In this document: positions 18,706 through 29,501 of the stretch, piece after piece
How positions within the stretch are numbered: position 1 is the stretch's first letter
Layout of the letters: each line of letters opens with the position of its first letter
NCBI GenBank assembly: GCA_943327755.2
Contig: CALPYF020000022.1
Span: 1-64,000, forward strand
From: Deinococcus hopiensis KR-140
GTDB taxonomy: Bacteria; Deinococcota; Deinococci; Deinococcales; Deinococcaceae
Direction of reading: 5' to 3'
DNA length: 64,000 nucleotides
The notes under the pieces: generated by a model
Seen by the model: only the letters and a program-made list of their open reading frames with translations
The model's database searches: none
Told to the model about the DNA's origin: nothing
Program-made: the position numbers and the translations under genes

Positions 18706-19179
18706 TTACGCCCCCTTGGGCTGATGGTCGGGCGCGACGTACTTCACGGTGCAGATCGTGTTCAGACCCCCACGCATGCCGTAATCGCAGCGGATCTCCA
18801 TGCTCAGGGGATTCAGGAGTTTCACCAGATCCGCCAGGACCCGCCGCGTCGCGTGCTCGTGGTAGATGCCCACGAAGCGGTAGCTCGTCAGGTAGTACTT
18901 CAGGCTCTTGAGTTCCACGCATGCCTCGCGCGGCAGGTACCGGATCTCCAGCCGGCCGAAGTCCGGCAGGCCACTCCACGGGCACACCGGGCTGAACTCG
19001 TCCGTCACGATCTCGATCTGCATGGGCTCGCCCGGGTAGCGCACCGGGTCGTCCTCGCGGATGTGCGGGAAGGTGCCCAGCACCGCCACATCGATGGCGT
19101 CGAGGCCCTGCACGTCGTAGCGGCGGTCAAAACCAGGGTTCTGGGGTCCGCAGTCGGCCCCGGCAGTCACGTTCGTCAT
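18706..19179 (-). CDS. queF: QueF, NADPH-dependent preQ0 reductase
   Basis: 157 residues, the short unimodular form. It reduces the nitrile preQ0 to the amine preQ1, which is inserted into tRNA with a GUN anticodon. The nucleophilic Cys is in SPVCPWSGLPD, and the conserved CVELKSLKYY and FVGIYHEHA blocks form the substrate site. The start at 19179 was chosen because GGGAGGAAAG precedes it at the right spacing; an upstream in-frame ATG at 19206 has none. It is the first gene of the que operon. Confidence 0.95.
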   Translation of the reverse strand: MTNVTAGADCGPQNPGFDRRYDVQGLDAIDVAVLGTFPHIREDDPVRYPGEPMQIEIVTDEFSPVCPWSGLPDFGRLEIRYLPREACVELKSLKYYLTSYRFVGIYHEHATRRVLADLVKLLNPLSMEIRCDYGMRGGLNTICTVKYVAPDHQPKGA

Positions 19180-19225
19180 ATGTCTTTCCTCCCGGCAGGG
19201 CCGCACCCTGAACGGCGCGGGCCTG

Positions 19226-19246
19226 GGGTGACAGCACAGGTCACCC
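19226..19246 (-). promoter_or_regulatory. Hairpin in the que operon leader
   Basis: GGGTGAC (19226-19232) pairs with GTCACCC (19240-19246) in the region between a GATAAT -10-like hexamer (minus strand, near 19290) and queF. I looked for the preQ1-I and preQ1-II consensus and did not find it, so its regulatory role is open. Confidence 0.3.
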
Positions 19247-19363
19247 GGTTGTGGGAGTCCGCACCCGCAGGCGCGACCTCAACCGCGCATTATCCACAAG
19301 TCCATGCATGACCGCCAGGGGGCGCGGAACAAACGCGCGCAGGCCCCCGGCAGGGGAGAGGAC

Positions 19364-19795
19364 TCAGCCCGCCGCCTGCGCCAGTGCTGCGGCGCGGCGC
19401 AGGATGCCCAGCAGCAGCCCGGACTCCCAGAAGCCCAGGCGCGAGCCGTCACTGAACCGCTCCTGCCGCGCGAAGACCGTCAGCAGCCGCGCCAGTTGCG
19501 CGGGGGTCGCGCGGGCCAGCACCGCCGGGTCGTCCCGCAGGGCCCGAGCCTCGGGCGTCTGCGCCCACTGCGGCCACTGGAACCGCTCGTCCCCATGCAC
19601 CCACCCGAACTCGTCCAGCGTGCGCAGCAGCCGCGCCACCTGCGGGTCGTACGCGTACCCGCGCATCTGCACGCCGCCGCCCGGCAGGACCACGACGGGC
19701 GGCTGGCCGTCCGTGAAGCGGAACGCCGGGTCCGCCATGACCGGCAGGAACGCCGCGACGGCGCGCAGGGCTTCAGGCGTGAATTGGGGCGTCAT
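19364..19795 (-). CDS. Conserved hypothetical protein, possibly DUF6508-like
   Basis: 143 residues from the ATG at 19795 (alternatives at 19807 and 19828). It is a helical protein with a glycine-rich turn (VVLPGGGVQMRGYAYD) and a C-terminal block RQERFSDGSRLGFWESGLLLGI that recalls the DUF6508 signature; this assignment is tentative. No catalytic residues can be named. It lies between the que operon and the tRNA terminator. Confidence 0.55.
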   Translation of the reverse strand: MTPQFTPEALRAVAAFLPVMADPAFRFTDGQPPVVVLPGGGVQMRGYAYDPQVARLLRTLDEFGWVHGDERFQWPQWAQTPEARALRDDPAVLARATPAQLARLLTVFARQERFSDGSRLGFWESGLLLGILRRAAALAQAAG

Positions 19796-19828
19796 GCTGC
19801 TCAGCATCACCCGCGCGCATGAGGACAT

Positions 19829-19858
19829 GAAAAACCCCCACCGCGTGGATGGGGGCTT
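19829..19858 (-). terminator. Intrinsic terminator of the tRNA-Asp/tRNA-Phe transcript
   Basis: On the minus strand a stem GCCCCCAT...GTGGGGGT is followed by TTTTTC, 7 nt after the tRNA-Phe CCA end. Confidence 0.8.
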
Positions 19859-19864
19859 CGTTGG

Positions 19865-19940
<76 letters not shown>

Positions 19941-19943
19941 TTC

Positions 19944-20021
<78 letters not shown>

Positions 20022-20055
20022 GTGCCTTGAAGGGGCTGCAAAAGCAGCGGGGTTA

Positions 20056-20084
20056 AGGATAGCGGCGCGTTTCACGGTTGTCAA
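20056..20084 (-). promoter_or_regulatory. Promoter of the tRNA-Asp/tRNA-Phe operon
   Basis: On the minus strand TTGACA (20079-20084), a 17-nt spacer and TATCCT (20056-20061); the mature tRNA-Asp begins 34 nt downstream. This is among the strongest promoters in the window. Confidence 0.85.
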
Positions 20085-20115
20085 TGCGTGGGTGCGTGGG
20101 CCGGGGCGGGCGGGG

Positions 20116-20877
20116 TCAGAAGGGAACGGCGCGGACGTTCTGGACGGGGTGTTCCTGGCCGGGGTCGAGCAGCAGTTCGAGGTACTCGCGGGCGTGCAGC
20201 GCGTCGATCATGGCGAGGTGGTGGTCCTCGTCGAGGTGGATGCCGCCGTCGATCTGGGTGTGGCCGTACACGCCGTAGTCGAGTCCGGCCATGCGGACGT
20301 ACTCGGGGGATTCGCGGAACCAGCGTTTGGGGGCGTGGTCGGCGTAGAACAGGTCGTCGTAGTGCGCGTGCGCGGGCAGCGGCGAGACGTGCGCGAACTG
20401 CACGGTCCCGACCCGCAGCTCGCGCGGGAAGCTGCGCATCCACGCCGCGAGGTGGTCGGGGAGGATCAGGCCGCCGTGGTCCGGGTCGAATTCCACGTGG
20501 ACCATGCCGCCGCTGGTGCCCAGCACGTAGCTGGTGTTCAGCACGGCGTCGTCGTGATTGCCCAGGATGATGTGCACGGCGTGCGGCGCGGCTTCCTGGT
20601 ACGCCTTCAGTTTTTCCAGGTGGCGGATCTGTTCGCGCGCCGCGAGGAACAGGTGGTCCGGGTTCTTGTGGTCGAAGCGCGGCAGACCGGTCAGGCGGGC
20701 GTAGTCGCGTTCGTTCTTCGGGTGGACGAGGTCGCCGATCAGGATGACCTGGAACATTCCGGCCTGCACGGGCGGGGTGGGCAGGCCGTCCAGGGTGGCG
20801 CAGCTGGCGGCGCGCAGCGCGGTCCACAGGAGGTCGAAGTCGGCGTGCACGTCGCCGAAGGCGAGGAATTTACGCAT
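20116..20877 (-). CDS. Calcineurin-like metallophosphoesterase
   Basis: 253 residues. The dinuclear-metal motifs appear in canonical order: GDVHAD (residues 8-13), GDLVHP (about 48-53), GNHDD (about 106-110), a His in FAHVSP and the terminal GVYGHTQID. Substrates of such enzymes range from phosphoproteins to nucleotides and nucleic acids; the closeness of the Rad52-like gene (4-nt gap, same operon) makes a nucleic-acid or nucleotide role possible but unproven. It lies downstream of, and is probably cotranscribed with, that gene. Confidence 0.88.
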   Translation of the reverse strand: MRKFLAFGDVHADFDLLWTALRAASCATLDGLPTPPVQAGMFQVILIGDLVHPKNERDYARLTGLPRFDHKNPDHLFLAAREQIRHLEKLKAYQEAAPHAVHIILGNHDDAVLNTSYVLGTSGGMVHVEFDPDHGGLILPDHLAAWMRSFPRELRVGTVQFAHVSPLPAHAHYDDLFYADHAPKRWFRESPEYVRMAGLDYGVYGHTQIDGGIHLDEDHHLAMIDALHAREYLELLLDPGQEHPVQNVRAVPF

Positions 20878-20881
20878 GGGG

Positions 20882-21481
20882 TCAGCCTTTCAGGAGGGCG
20901 TGGAGGTCCTTGTAGATGGCGCGGCTTTCTTCCAGGGTCTCGCCGTAGCCGCGCATGAGGATGCGGGCGGCTTCCCCGCCGCGCCCGGCGACTTTCAGCT
21001 GCTCGAGGAGGTCCTCAATGTGCCGCCGCGCCTTTTCCATCTGCGGGTCGCGGGGCGGTTGCGGGGGCAGGGGGCGCTCGGCGGCGGGGCGGGGGGCGGG
21101 CGTGTCGGTTTCCAGTTCGCTGGTGTTCGCACCGTCTTCCGGGTCGTACTCGACCCAGACGGGGTCGCTGGTGGGCGTCACCCCGTACGAGCGGGCGAGG
21201 TCGGCCAGCGCGGCCAGTTTGGCGTCCTGAAGGGTTTGCGCGGTGGCGAGACCCTCGCGGGCCGCACCCAGGACACTCAGCCGGGCGCGCACGATGGGCG
21301 GCGTGGGGTGGTCGCACGCCCAGGTGAGGCTCCAGCCGGGGTCAATCGCGTCGAGCTGCGGGGCGAGCACGTCGAGGTCGGGGGCGAGGGTCACGCGGGC
21401 CTGGTCGTCCCGGACGGTCAGGGTGGCCCAGGCGGTCATGCTGGCGCGCAGGGCGTCGCGCACGCGGTGAGGTTCGGCCAT
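20882..21481 (-). CDS. Rad52/DdrA-like protein (putative)
   Basis: 199 residues. The N-terminal 110 follow the Rad52-superfamily pattern: LDAIDPGWSLTW (strand), VRARLSVLGAAREG (strand plus turn), then a helix DAKLAALADLARSYGV where Rad52/DdrA have the 'DALKRA..FG' helix, then WVEYDPEDG. An acidic, proline-rich linker (about 110-145) leads to a C-terminal helical segment (QMEKARRHIEDLLEQLKVAG...). DdrA-type proteins bind single-stranded DNA ends in Deinococcus. The match is read by eye and is distant, so the function is inference. TAGACT ends 5 nt before the ATG, and the gene starts 12 nt after the penicillin acylase stop. Confidence 0.5.
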   Translation of the reverse strand: MAEPHRVRDALRASMTAWATLTVRDDQARVTLAPDLDVLAPQLDAIDPGWSLTWACDHPTPPIVRARLSVLGAAREGLATAQTLQDAKLAALADLARSYGVTPTSDPVWVEYDPEDGANTSELETDTPAPRPAAERPLPPQPPRDPQMEKARRHIEDLLEQLKVAGRGGEAARILMRGYGETLEESRAIYKDLHALLKG

Positions 21482-21486
21482 ACCGC

Positions 21487-21492
21487 AGTCTA
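21487..21492 (-). promoter_or_regulatory. Leaderless -10 element (TAGACT) of the Rad52-like gene
   Basis: TAGACT ends 5 nt before the ATG at 21481, and lies between the acylase stop codon and this start. Confidence 0.45.
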
Positions 21493-21493
21493 C

Positions 21494-23920
<2,427 letters not shown>

Positions 23921-24027
23921 GTGACCCGCGCAGCATAGCCCCGCGCCACCGGGCCGCGCCAAACCGCGCGGTGGGGGTATGGGTGCCCCCGCCGCGCGGT
24001 CAGTTCAATGCTCCAGAGGTGCCGCGG

Positions 24028-24405
24028 TCAGAATTCCTCGTCCAGCAGGCTGCTGTTCGCCTTCACGCGCCGTGGGTGCAGGCCCAGCCGCTCGGTGAGC
24101 ATCAGCAACCCCTCGGTGCCCTCGTGCGACAGGCCCGACAGGAACGACGTCGCGACCGTCGTCGAGAAGCACGGCTGCGGCGTGGGCTGCATGCAGTCCA
24201 GCACGCAGAACTCGAAGGCACTCTCCTCGGGGCGGGACAACTGGCGGGTCACGGCGGCGCCGTACCCGTTCGAGAACTGGAACACCATCAGTTCCGCGCC
24301 GGGCAGCGTGTGCCGCTGCGGCAGCGCACTGACCCGCTCGAACGGCGGGGTGGGAACGAACAGGGCGGGATTCGTGATCAGGGTCGGGGATTCATGTCGG
24401 GTCAC
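24028..24405 (-). CDS. Conserved hypothetical protein
   Basis: 125 residues from a GTG at 24405, which has GGAG 8 nt upstream; an in-frame ATG at 24465 would add a Cys/Arg-rich stretch that looks non-coding. The sequence contains a central ELMVFQFSNGYGAAV strand region and a Cys-containing FEFCVLDCMQPTPQPCFST, then LGLHPRRVKANSSLLDEEF. I do not recognise the family. There is no signal peptide or membrane segment. Confidence 0.6.
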   Translation of the reverse strand: MTRHESPTLITNPALFVPTPPFERVSALPQRHTLPGAELMVFQFSNGYGAAVTRQLSRPEESAFEFCVLDCMQPTPQPCFSTTVATSFLSGLSHEGTEGLLMLTERLGLHPRRVKANSSLLDEEF

Positions 24406-24529
24406 GCGCAGGCTCCGTTCCCCGGACCGTGGGCCGCACCGGCAGGTGCCAGCGCAGGGAGTCACGTGCAGGGATGCCGCAGCGTAGGCCGCCGCACCTT
24501 ACCGCCCCCTTACCACCCGGAACCTGAAG

Positions 24530-24571
24530 GGCCACCCACCGGCCCTGGCCTGGGCGGGCCGGTGGGCGGCC
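24530..24571 (-). terminator. Long GC hairpin downstream of ispE
   Basis: 24530-24545 pairs with 24556-24571 (15 of 16 bp), starting 4 nt after the ispE stop codon on the minus strand. Confidence 0.65.
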
Positions 24572-24574
24572 GGG

Positions 24575-25420
24575 TCAGCCGAGCACCTGCGCGGGCTGCA
24601 CCCACCAGCCGGGGTGCCGCCCCGCGAGGACCTGCGCGGCGTCGTGTGCGTGCGCGTCGTCGCGGGCCAGCGCGAAGCAGGTGCTCCCGGACCCGCTCAT
24701 CAGCGGCGAGTGCAGCCCGGCGTCCGTCAGGGCGGCCAGCGCCTCGCGGATCGGGGCGTGCCGCGCCGCGACCGGGCCCTGCAGGGCGTTGACGTACGGC
24801 ACCGGGCGGCCGTTGGAGAGTGCGGCCAGGATGCCCTCGAGGTCCAGGGCGGGCGTGAAGGCCTCCTCGGCGTCCAGCCACGCGTAGGCGTCGCGGGCAC
24901 TGACCTCCACACCCGGATTCAGCAGGACCAGCGCGGCGCGCGGCACCGGGGTGGGGGACAGGACCTCGCCGACGCCCGAGGCGACCGCCGCGCGGCCCAG
25001 CAGGAAGAACGGCACGTCCGCGCCCAGCCGCAGCGCCAGCCCCGGCAGGTCCACGCCCGCCGGGTACAGCCGCGCCAGCGCCATCAGCGTGGTCGACGCG
25101 TCGCTGCTGCCGCCCCCCAGGCCCGACGCGAGCGGCAGGCGCTTATGCAGCGTGATCGCCGCGCCGCCCGCCACACCCGCCGCGTCCAGGTACGCCCGCG
25201 CCGCGCGGAATACCAGATTGCCCTCATCGGTAGGCAGGTCGGCGCCCTCGACACGCAGCGTCAGCGTGTCCGCGGGGGTGATCTCCAGGTCGTCGCCGAC
25301 GCTCAGGGGCACCATCAGCGAGTGCAGTTCGTGGTACCCGTCCGAACGCAGGTCCCGGACACTGAGGCCCAGGTTCACCTTGGCGGGCGCGAAGTACGTG
25401 ACGGCAGCAGGGTCGCTCAT
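24575..25420 (-). CDS. ispE: IspE, 4-diphosphocytidyl-2-C-methyl-D-erythritol kinase
   Basis: 281 residues of the GHMP kinase superfamily. It phosphorylates CDP-methylerythritol with ATP in the MEP isoprenoid pathway. Motifs: PAKVNLGL near the N-terminus, the ATP-binding loop LASGLGGGSSDAS, and the third GHMP motif LMSGSGSTCFAL. The start overlaps the ispD stop (ATGA, 25417-25420), so the two genes are translationally coupled. Confidence 0.95.
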   Translation of the reverse strand: MSDPAAVTYFAPAKVNLGLSVRDLRSDGYHELHSLMVPLSVGDDLEITPADTLTLRVEGADLPTDEGNLVFRAARAYLDAAGVAGGAAITLHKRLPLASGLGGGSSDASTTLMALARLYPAGVDLPGLALRLGADVPFFLLGRAAVASGVGEVLSPTPVPRAALVLLNPGVEVSARDAYAWLDAEEAFTPALDLEGILAALSNGRPVPYVNALQGPVAARHAPIREALAALTDAGLHSPLMSGSGSTCFALARDDAHAHDAAQVLAGRHPGWWVQPAQVLG

Positions 25421-26100
25421 GCCCCCCCAGCATCCCACACCTGCCCGTCCCAGGTCGGGGCCAGCGCCTGTGCCAGGGCCAGGTCGCCGGGCGTGGTCAC
25501 CTTGAACAGCCGCGCGTCCCCCGGCACCAGCCGCACCGCGCCGCCCGTCCGGGCGATCAGGCCCGCGTCGTCCGTGGCGGCGAACCCGTCGGCCAGCGCC
25601 GTCTCGTGCGCCGCGAGCAGCAGGTCGCGCCGGAACCCCTGTGGGGTCTGCACCGCCCACAGCCCCTCGCGCGGGGTGAGGGTGCCCCAGAGGGTGCCAC
25701 AGTCGCCGCCCGCCCCGGCCCGCACCAGGGTGTCCGCCACCGGGAGTGTCGCCGTCGCCGCACCGGCCTCACGCGCCGCCGCGATCACCGCCCGCACCAC
25801 CGCGCCCGGCAGGAAGGGCCGCGCTGCGTCGTGGACCAGCACCACGTCCGCGTCGGTGGTGCGCAGCAGCGCCAGCACGCTCGCCTGCCGGGTGTCGCCG
25901 CCCGTCACGGCGCGGGCCGGAACGTCTGCCGGCAGGTCCAGCCCCGCCGGGAGCGCCACCAGCACCTCGTCCACGTGAGGGGCCAGCGCCGCCGCGCTGC
26001 GGCCCAGCAGGCTGCGGCCCGCGACCTCCACGAACGCCTTCGGGCCCAGGCCCAGGCGCGTGCCGGACCCGGCCGCCGGAATCAGCGCCGCGACCCTCAC
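25417..26100 (-). CDS. ispD: IspD, 2-C-methyl-D-erythritol 4-phosphate cytidylyltransferase
   Basis: 227 residues. It joins CTP and methylerythritol 4-phosphate. Motifs: the nucleotide loop PAAGSGTRLGLGPKAF, VHDAARPF, and VQTPQGFR with ATDDAGL in the C-terminal part. The order ubiX-ispD-ispE with gaps of 10 and -4 nt suggests one operon; UbiX makes the prenylated flavin from a product of the same isoprenoid pathway. Confidence 0.95.
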   Translation of the reverse strand: MRVAALIPAAGSGTRLGLGPKAFVEVAGRSLLGRSAAALAPHVDEVLVALPAGLDLPADVPARAVTGGDTRQASVLALLRTTDADVVLVHDAARPFLPGAVVRAVIAAAREAGAATATLPVADTLVRAGAGGDCGTLWGTLTPREGLWAVQTPQGFRRDLLLAAHETALADGFAATDDAGLIARTGGAVRLVPGDARLFKVTTPGDLALAQALAPTWDGQVWDAGGA

Positions 26101-26110
26101 GTTCGGCCCC

Positions 26111-26677
26111 TCACGCGCCGTCCTCGCGCCAGCGGCGGAAGCCCGGCACGTCCAGCCCGAACTGATCCAGCACCCGCGCCGTCACGAAATGCAGTAGTTC
26201 GTCCACGCTGCCCGGCGCGTGATAGAACCCCGCGCTGGCCGTCATCACGGTCGCGCCCGCGTCGTGCGCGGCGAGCATGTTCAGCAGCATCGGGCGCGGC
26301 AGCGGGTCCTCGCGCAGCACCAGCACCAGCCGCCGCCGCTCCTTCAGGGTCACGTGCGCCGCGCGCGCCACCAGATTGTCCGCGAACCCCTGCGCGACCT
26401 TCGCCAGCGTCCCCGCGCTGCACGGCACCACCAGCATCCCGTCCGTGCGGAACGACCCGCTCGCCACGCCCGCCGCCAGATCCCGGTCGTCATGCACGAC
26501 AGACGCCAGCGCCGTCAGGTCCGCCAGCTGCGGCCCGGACCCCTCGGCCGTCATCACGCGCTTGGCGCCGCTGCTGACCACCAGATGCGACTCCACACCC
26601 AGGTCCCGCAGCGCCCGCAGGATCGACTCCGCATACGGCATGCCGCTGCCGCCCGACACCCCCACCACCAGCCTCAT
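26111..26677 (-). CDS. ubiX: UbiX, flavin prenyltransferase
   Basis: 188 residues. It links a dimethylallyl group to FMN to make prenylated FMN, the cofactor of UbiD-type decarboxylases. Family signatures: GVSGGSGMPYA near the N-terminus, the flavin-binding IVVPCSAGTLAK-like segment (LVVPCSAGTLAKVAQG), VLREDPLPRPMLLNML and the GFYHAPGSVDELLHF end. No ubiD is in the window. TAGCCT ends 7 nt before the ATG. Confidence 0.93.
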   Translation of the reverse strand: MRLVVGVSGGSGMPYAESILRALRDLGVESHLVVSSGAKRVMTAEGSGPQLADLTALASVVHDDRDLAAGVASGSFRTDGMLVVPCSAGTLAKVAQGFADNLVARAAHVTLKERRRLVLVLREDPLPRPMLLNMLAAHDAGATVMTASAGFYHAPGSVDELLHFVTARVLDQFGLDVPGFRRWREDGA

Positions 26678-26684
26678 ACCCGGC

Positions 26685-26690
26685 AGGCTA
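26685..26690 (-). promoter_or_regulatory. Leaderless -10 element (TAGCCT) of the ubiX-ispD-ispE operon
   Basis: TAGCCT ends 7 nt before the ATG at 26677. Confidence 0.45.
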
Positions 26691-26761
26691 ACAGGCCCGC
26701 CCACGCCGGGCGGTATGCCCGCGCCCACTGCCGCGCGCCGCAGGTCCGCCACCTGGAGCGC

Positions 26762-28855
26762 TCAGATGCCGCTGTCCGGCCCCTCGCGGCCCAGGCGGCG
26801 CGCGTGCCGCACCTCGGCCAGCACGAACGCCAGCGTGTTCAGCGCGTAGATCACCGTCAGGGCCGCCAGCAGCGCCGCCTGAGCGCCCACCAGCGGCAGG
26901 CCCGCGAACACCACCAGCCCCGACAGGGGCAGCAGCGCCGCCACCACCACGCCCCACGCGCCCAGCAGCACCCCACCCCACGGGGAATCCAGCAGCGCCG
27001 CGCCCGGCAGCAGCAGCCCCAGCAGCCGGAAGCCCACCGGACGGGACCGCGCCGTGGGGAGCGGCGTGCGCGGCAGCAGCAGGGAGAGCAGCAGCAGCGC
27101 CCCCAGACCCGCTGTCCCCAGCAGCGCCAGTCCCAGCCGCGCCGACCCGCCCGCCGAGGCGTCGAGCAGCGCCAGCGGATCCCGCAGCGCCGCGCCCAGC
27201 GTGACACTCAGGTCACCCGTCGCGGCGCGCGTCAGGCGCCGCTGGTCCGGGTAGCACAGCAGGGCCTGCCCGGGGCGCAGGCCCTGCTGGAAGGTGGCCT
27301 CAGGAGACGTGGGTTTCAGGCCCAGGTTGAAGGCGGCCGGCATCAGATCCGGCTGTGCCGCGAGGGCCGAGCGGAACAGGTCGCGGGCCTGCGGCGCGTC
27401 CCCACGTTCGCGCGCGATCACACCCAGGTTGTTGCGGGCGCACGCGTCGGGCAGCGCCGCCATGTATAGCGTGCGCGCGCGGGTTTCGTCCCCGTCCAGC
27501 TGCGCACCCAGGCCCGTCAGGAGCGCCGCGTCCGGCCCGGACTGCAGGGTCAGGCGTTCGAGCTGCGCGTTCCACCACCCACCCCCGTACGTGCCGCTCG
27601 ACAGCGCCGGGGAGCGCAGCGCCGCGCCGGACAGGTTGGCCCACTGCACGCCGCCCAGCGTGCCCAGCAGCGCCAGCGCCAGCAGCGTGACCGTCAGCCG
27701 CTCGCTGGGCGACGCGTACGCGATGAACACCCGCCGGGCCCGCGCCAGGGGCCGCTGCCCCCACGAGCGGTAGCGGCCCCCCAGGGCGCGGGTGTCCTCC
27801 GCCTGCGCCGGGAAGGCCCGCACGGCCAGGGTCAGCAGCGCCGCGAGCAGACTCAGGCCGAGCGCCAGACTGGCCAGCCGCGCCGTGTCCCGCACGGCGC
27901 CCAGCCCCTCCGGCCCCAGGTTGTACAGCGTGCCGGTGCGCAGGGACGCCGCGAACTGCCGCCACTCGTCCGCCTCGCCCTCGCGGCCCTGGGCGTCCAG
28001 CGTCCGCGCGTACCGTTCGTACAGCGCGCCGCCGCCCTCGAAACGCGGGTGGAGGTCCCGCAGGTACGTCATCCACGCGCCGGCCCGGTCCACGCGGCCC
28101 TGCGCGAGCAGCGTCCCCACGTACCCGCTGGGATTGCCGTACGCGCCCAGCGCCGCGCGGCTCACGGGAATGGCCGGGTCAATCCCGCGCGCCGCCGCGT
28201 CCTCCTGCGCCTGCGTCAGGGCGAGGTTCGCGGCGGCCGGGAAACCCGCGCCGTCCAGCCGCGCGGCGAGCTGCACCCACGCTGGGAAGGGCAGCGTGCC
28301 GCCCAGCGCCTGCCGCACCCGGCTGAGCGCCTCGAACGGATCCGGCGCCGCCTGCGCCAGCCGCAGCGTCAGGAACGGATTGAGCGGATCGAGCCGCGCG
28401 GCGGCCTCCAGCTGTTCGGGCGGCACCTGATCGGCCACGCTGGCCAGCCACCCGGTCACGACCGGGTCGGGCGGGAGCACCACCCGCTCCTGCACGCGCA
28501 GGGCGCCGCCCTGCCCGTTCAGGGTGAAGCGTTCGGTCACGTCCCCCAGGCGCGTACTGACCGACGCGGCGTCCCCGCTGGCGTCCAGGCTGCTCACCAC
28601 GCCCGGCAGGTCGGCCCGGCCCGTGACCACGCCCCCGGTGCCGATGGCGTACACGGCGGGGCCCGCGCCCAGCAGCACCGTGCTGCCGATCTCCAGCGGG
28701 CCGCTCAGGGGACCCAGCGCGTCCGGCAGGGTCCGCTGCCACGTGCCCCCTGCACCCTCGTGCCGCAGGACCCGGCCCTCCAGGGTGGTGGTCGCCCCGG
28801 CAGTGCCCAGCAGTGCCGTCAGGCCCACGAGCAGGGCGCAGCGCAGGCGGCTCAT
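26762..28855 (-). CDS. Large membrane protein with TPR-like repeats, unknown function
   Basis: 697 residues: signal peptide (1-21), a beta-rich exported domain (about 22-130), a helical TPR-like region (about 135-315), a membrane helix near 325-345, another near 385-405, a second helical repeat region (ARNNLGVIARERGDAPQARDLF), and a C-terminal cluster of four to five membrane helices (about 555-680). I recognise no enzyme motif. It overlaps the upstream PlsY-like gene by ATGA, so the two are co-translated and may act together at the membrane. Confidence 0.65.
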   Translation of the reverse strand: MSRLRCALLVGLTALLGTAGATTTLEGRVLRHEGAGGTWQRTLPDALGPLSGPLEIGSTVLLGAGPAVYAIGTGGVVTGRADLPGVVSSLDASGDAASVSTRLGDVTERFTLNGQGGALRVQERVVLPPDPVVTGWLASVADQVPPEQLEAAARLDPLNPFLTLRLAQAAPDPFEALSRVRQALGGTLPFPAWVQLAARLDGAGFPAAANLALTQAQEDAAARGIDPAIPVSRAALGAYGNPSGYVGTLLAQGRVDRAGAWMTYLRDLHPRFEGGGALYERYARTLDAQGREGEADEWRQFAASLRTGTLYNLGPEGLGAVRDTARLASLALGLSLLAALLTLAVRAFPAQAEDTRALGGRYRSWGQRPLARARRVFIAYASPSERLTVTLLALALLGTLGGVQWANLSGAALRSPALSSGTYGGGWWNAQLERLTLQSGPDAALLTGLGAQLDGDETRARTLYMAALPDACARNNLGVIARERGDAPQARDLFRSALAAQPDLMPAAFNLGLKPTSPEATFQQGLRPGQALLCYPDQRRLTRAATGDLSVTLGAALRDPLALLDASAGGSARLGLALLGTAGLGALLLLSLLLPRTPLPTARSRPVGFRLLGLLLPGAALLDSPWGGVLLGAWGVVVAALLPLSGLVVFAGLPLVGAQAALLAALTVIYALNTLAFVLAEVRHARRLGREGPDSGI

Positions 28856-29454
28856 GCCCCGCCCCGCAGCAGGTGCGCGGCCCGCACGGCCATCACAGCC
28901 CCGCCCGCCAGCAGCGGCCAGAAGCCCCCGGTCAGCGCCCCGGCGAGCAGGCCCACCGGCACGGCGACGGCCGTCGTGAACGGCACGGCGTTCAGTTTCA
29001 GCCGTGACTGCAGCGTGGCCTTGTAGGTGGGGATGACCACCGCGGCGGTCAGCAGCAGGGCCAGCAGCACGCCCGGCGTGAACACCAGCAGCGCGCCCAG
29101 CAGCGGCGCGATCCCCCCGCCCCCCCGGAAGCCGAAGAAGACGGGGTAGCAGTGCCCGGCCACGACCGCGCCCGTCACCAGCGCCGCCAGAGCCTCGCCA
29201 CCCTGCGGGACGAGCGCGCGGGCCAGCAGCGCCGCCACGACCCCCTTCAGGATGTCCCCCACTGAGACCAGAATCCCCGCGCCGCGCCCGAACTGCCGCC
29301 ACGTGCCGCTCCCGCCCGGCAGGTCCCGGTCACGGATGTCCGCCCCGCGCGCGCGGGAGTACAGCACGCCGCTGACCAGCGAGCCCAGCAGGAACGCCAG
29401 GGCCGTCACGAGCAGCGTGGGCGCGGGCGGCAGCGTCGCGGGCAGGTCAGGCAT
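28852..29454 (-). CDS. PlsY-like membrane protein with altered acyltransferase motifs
   Basis: 200 residues with five to six membrane helices and the overall layout of PlsY, the acyl-phosphate:glycerol-3-phosphate acyltransferase. The motifs are degenerate: the usual GSGN-x-GATN loop reads GSGTWRQFGRGAG, and the phosphate-binding GGKG after GH-x-x-P reads GGGG in GHCYPVFFGFRGGGG. Loss of the Asn residues and the Lys argues against normal activity, so it may be a paralog with a changed role; a standard plsY would be expected elsewhere in the genome. TAGAAT lies 9 nt before the ATG. Confidence 0.7.
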   Translation of the reverse strand: MPDLPATLPPAPTLLVTALAFLLGSLVSGVLYSRARGADIRDRDLPGGSGTWRQFGRGAGILVSVGDILKGVVAALLARALVPQGGEALAALVTGAVVAGHCYPVFFGFRGGGGIAPLLGALLVFTPGVLLALLLTAAVVIPTYKATLQSRLKLNAVPFTTAVAVPVGLLAGALTGGFWPLLAGGAVMAVRAAHLLRGGA

Positions 29455-29489
29455 ACGCCGGGCATTCTAGAGCGCCGCTCCGCGCCCGC

Positions 29490-29495
29490 TACACT
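29490..29495 (+). promoter_or_regulatory. Leaderless -10 element (TACACT) of the E1-like gene
   Basis: TACACT ends 6 nt before the ATG at 29502. Confidence 0.45.
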
Positions 29496-29501
29496 GCCCG
29501 C

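Noticed and set aside
19180..19363. preQ1 riboswitch before queF
   Set aside because: The short A-rich-tail pseudoknot of preQ1-I and the preQ1-II consensus are not visible; only a simple hairpin is present.
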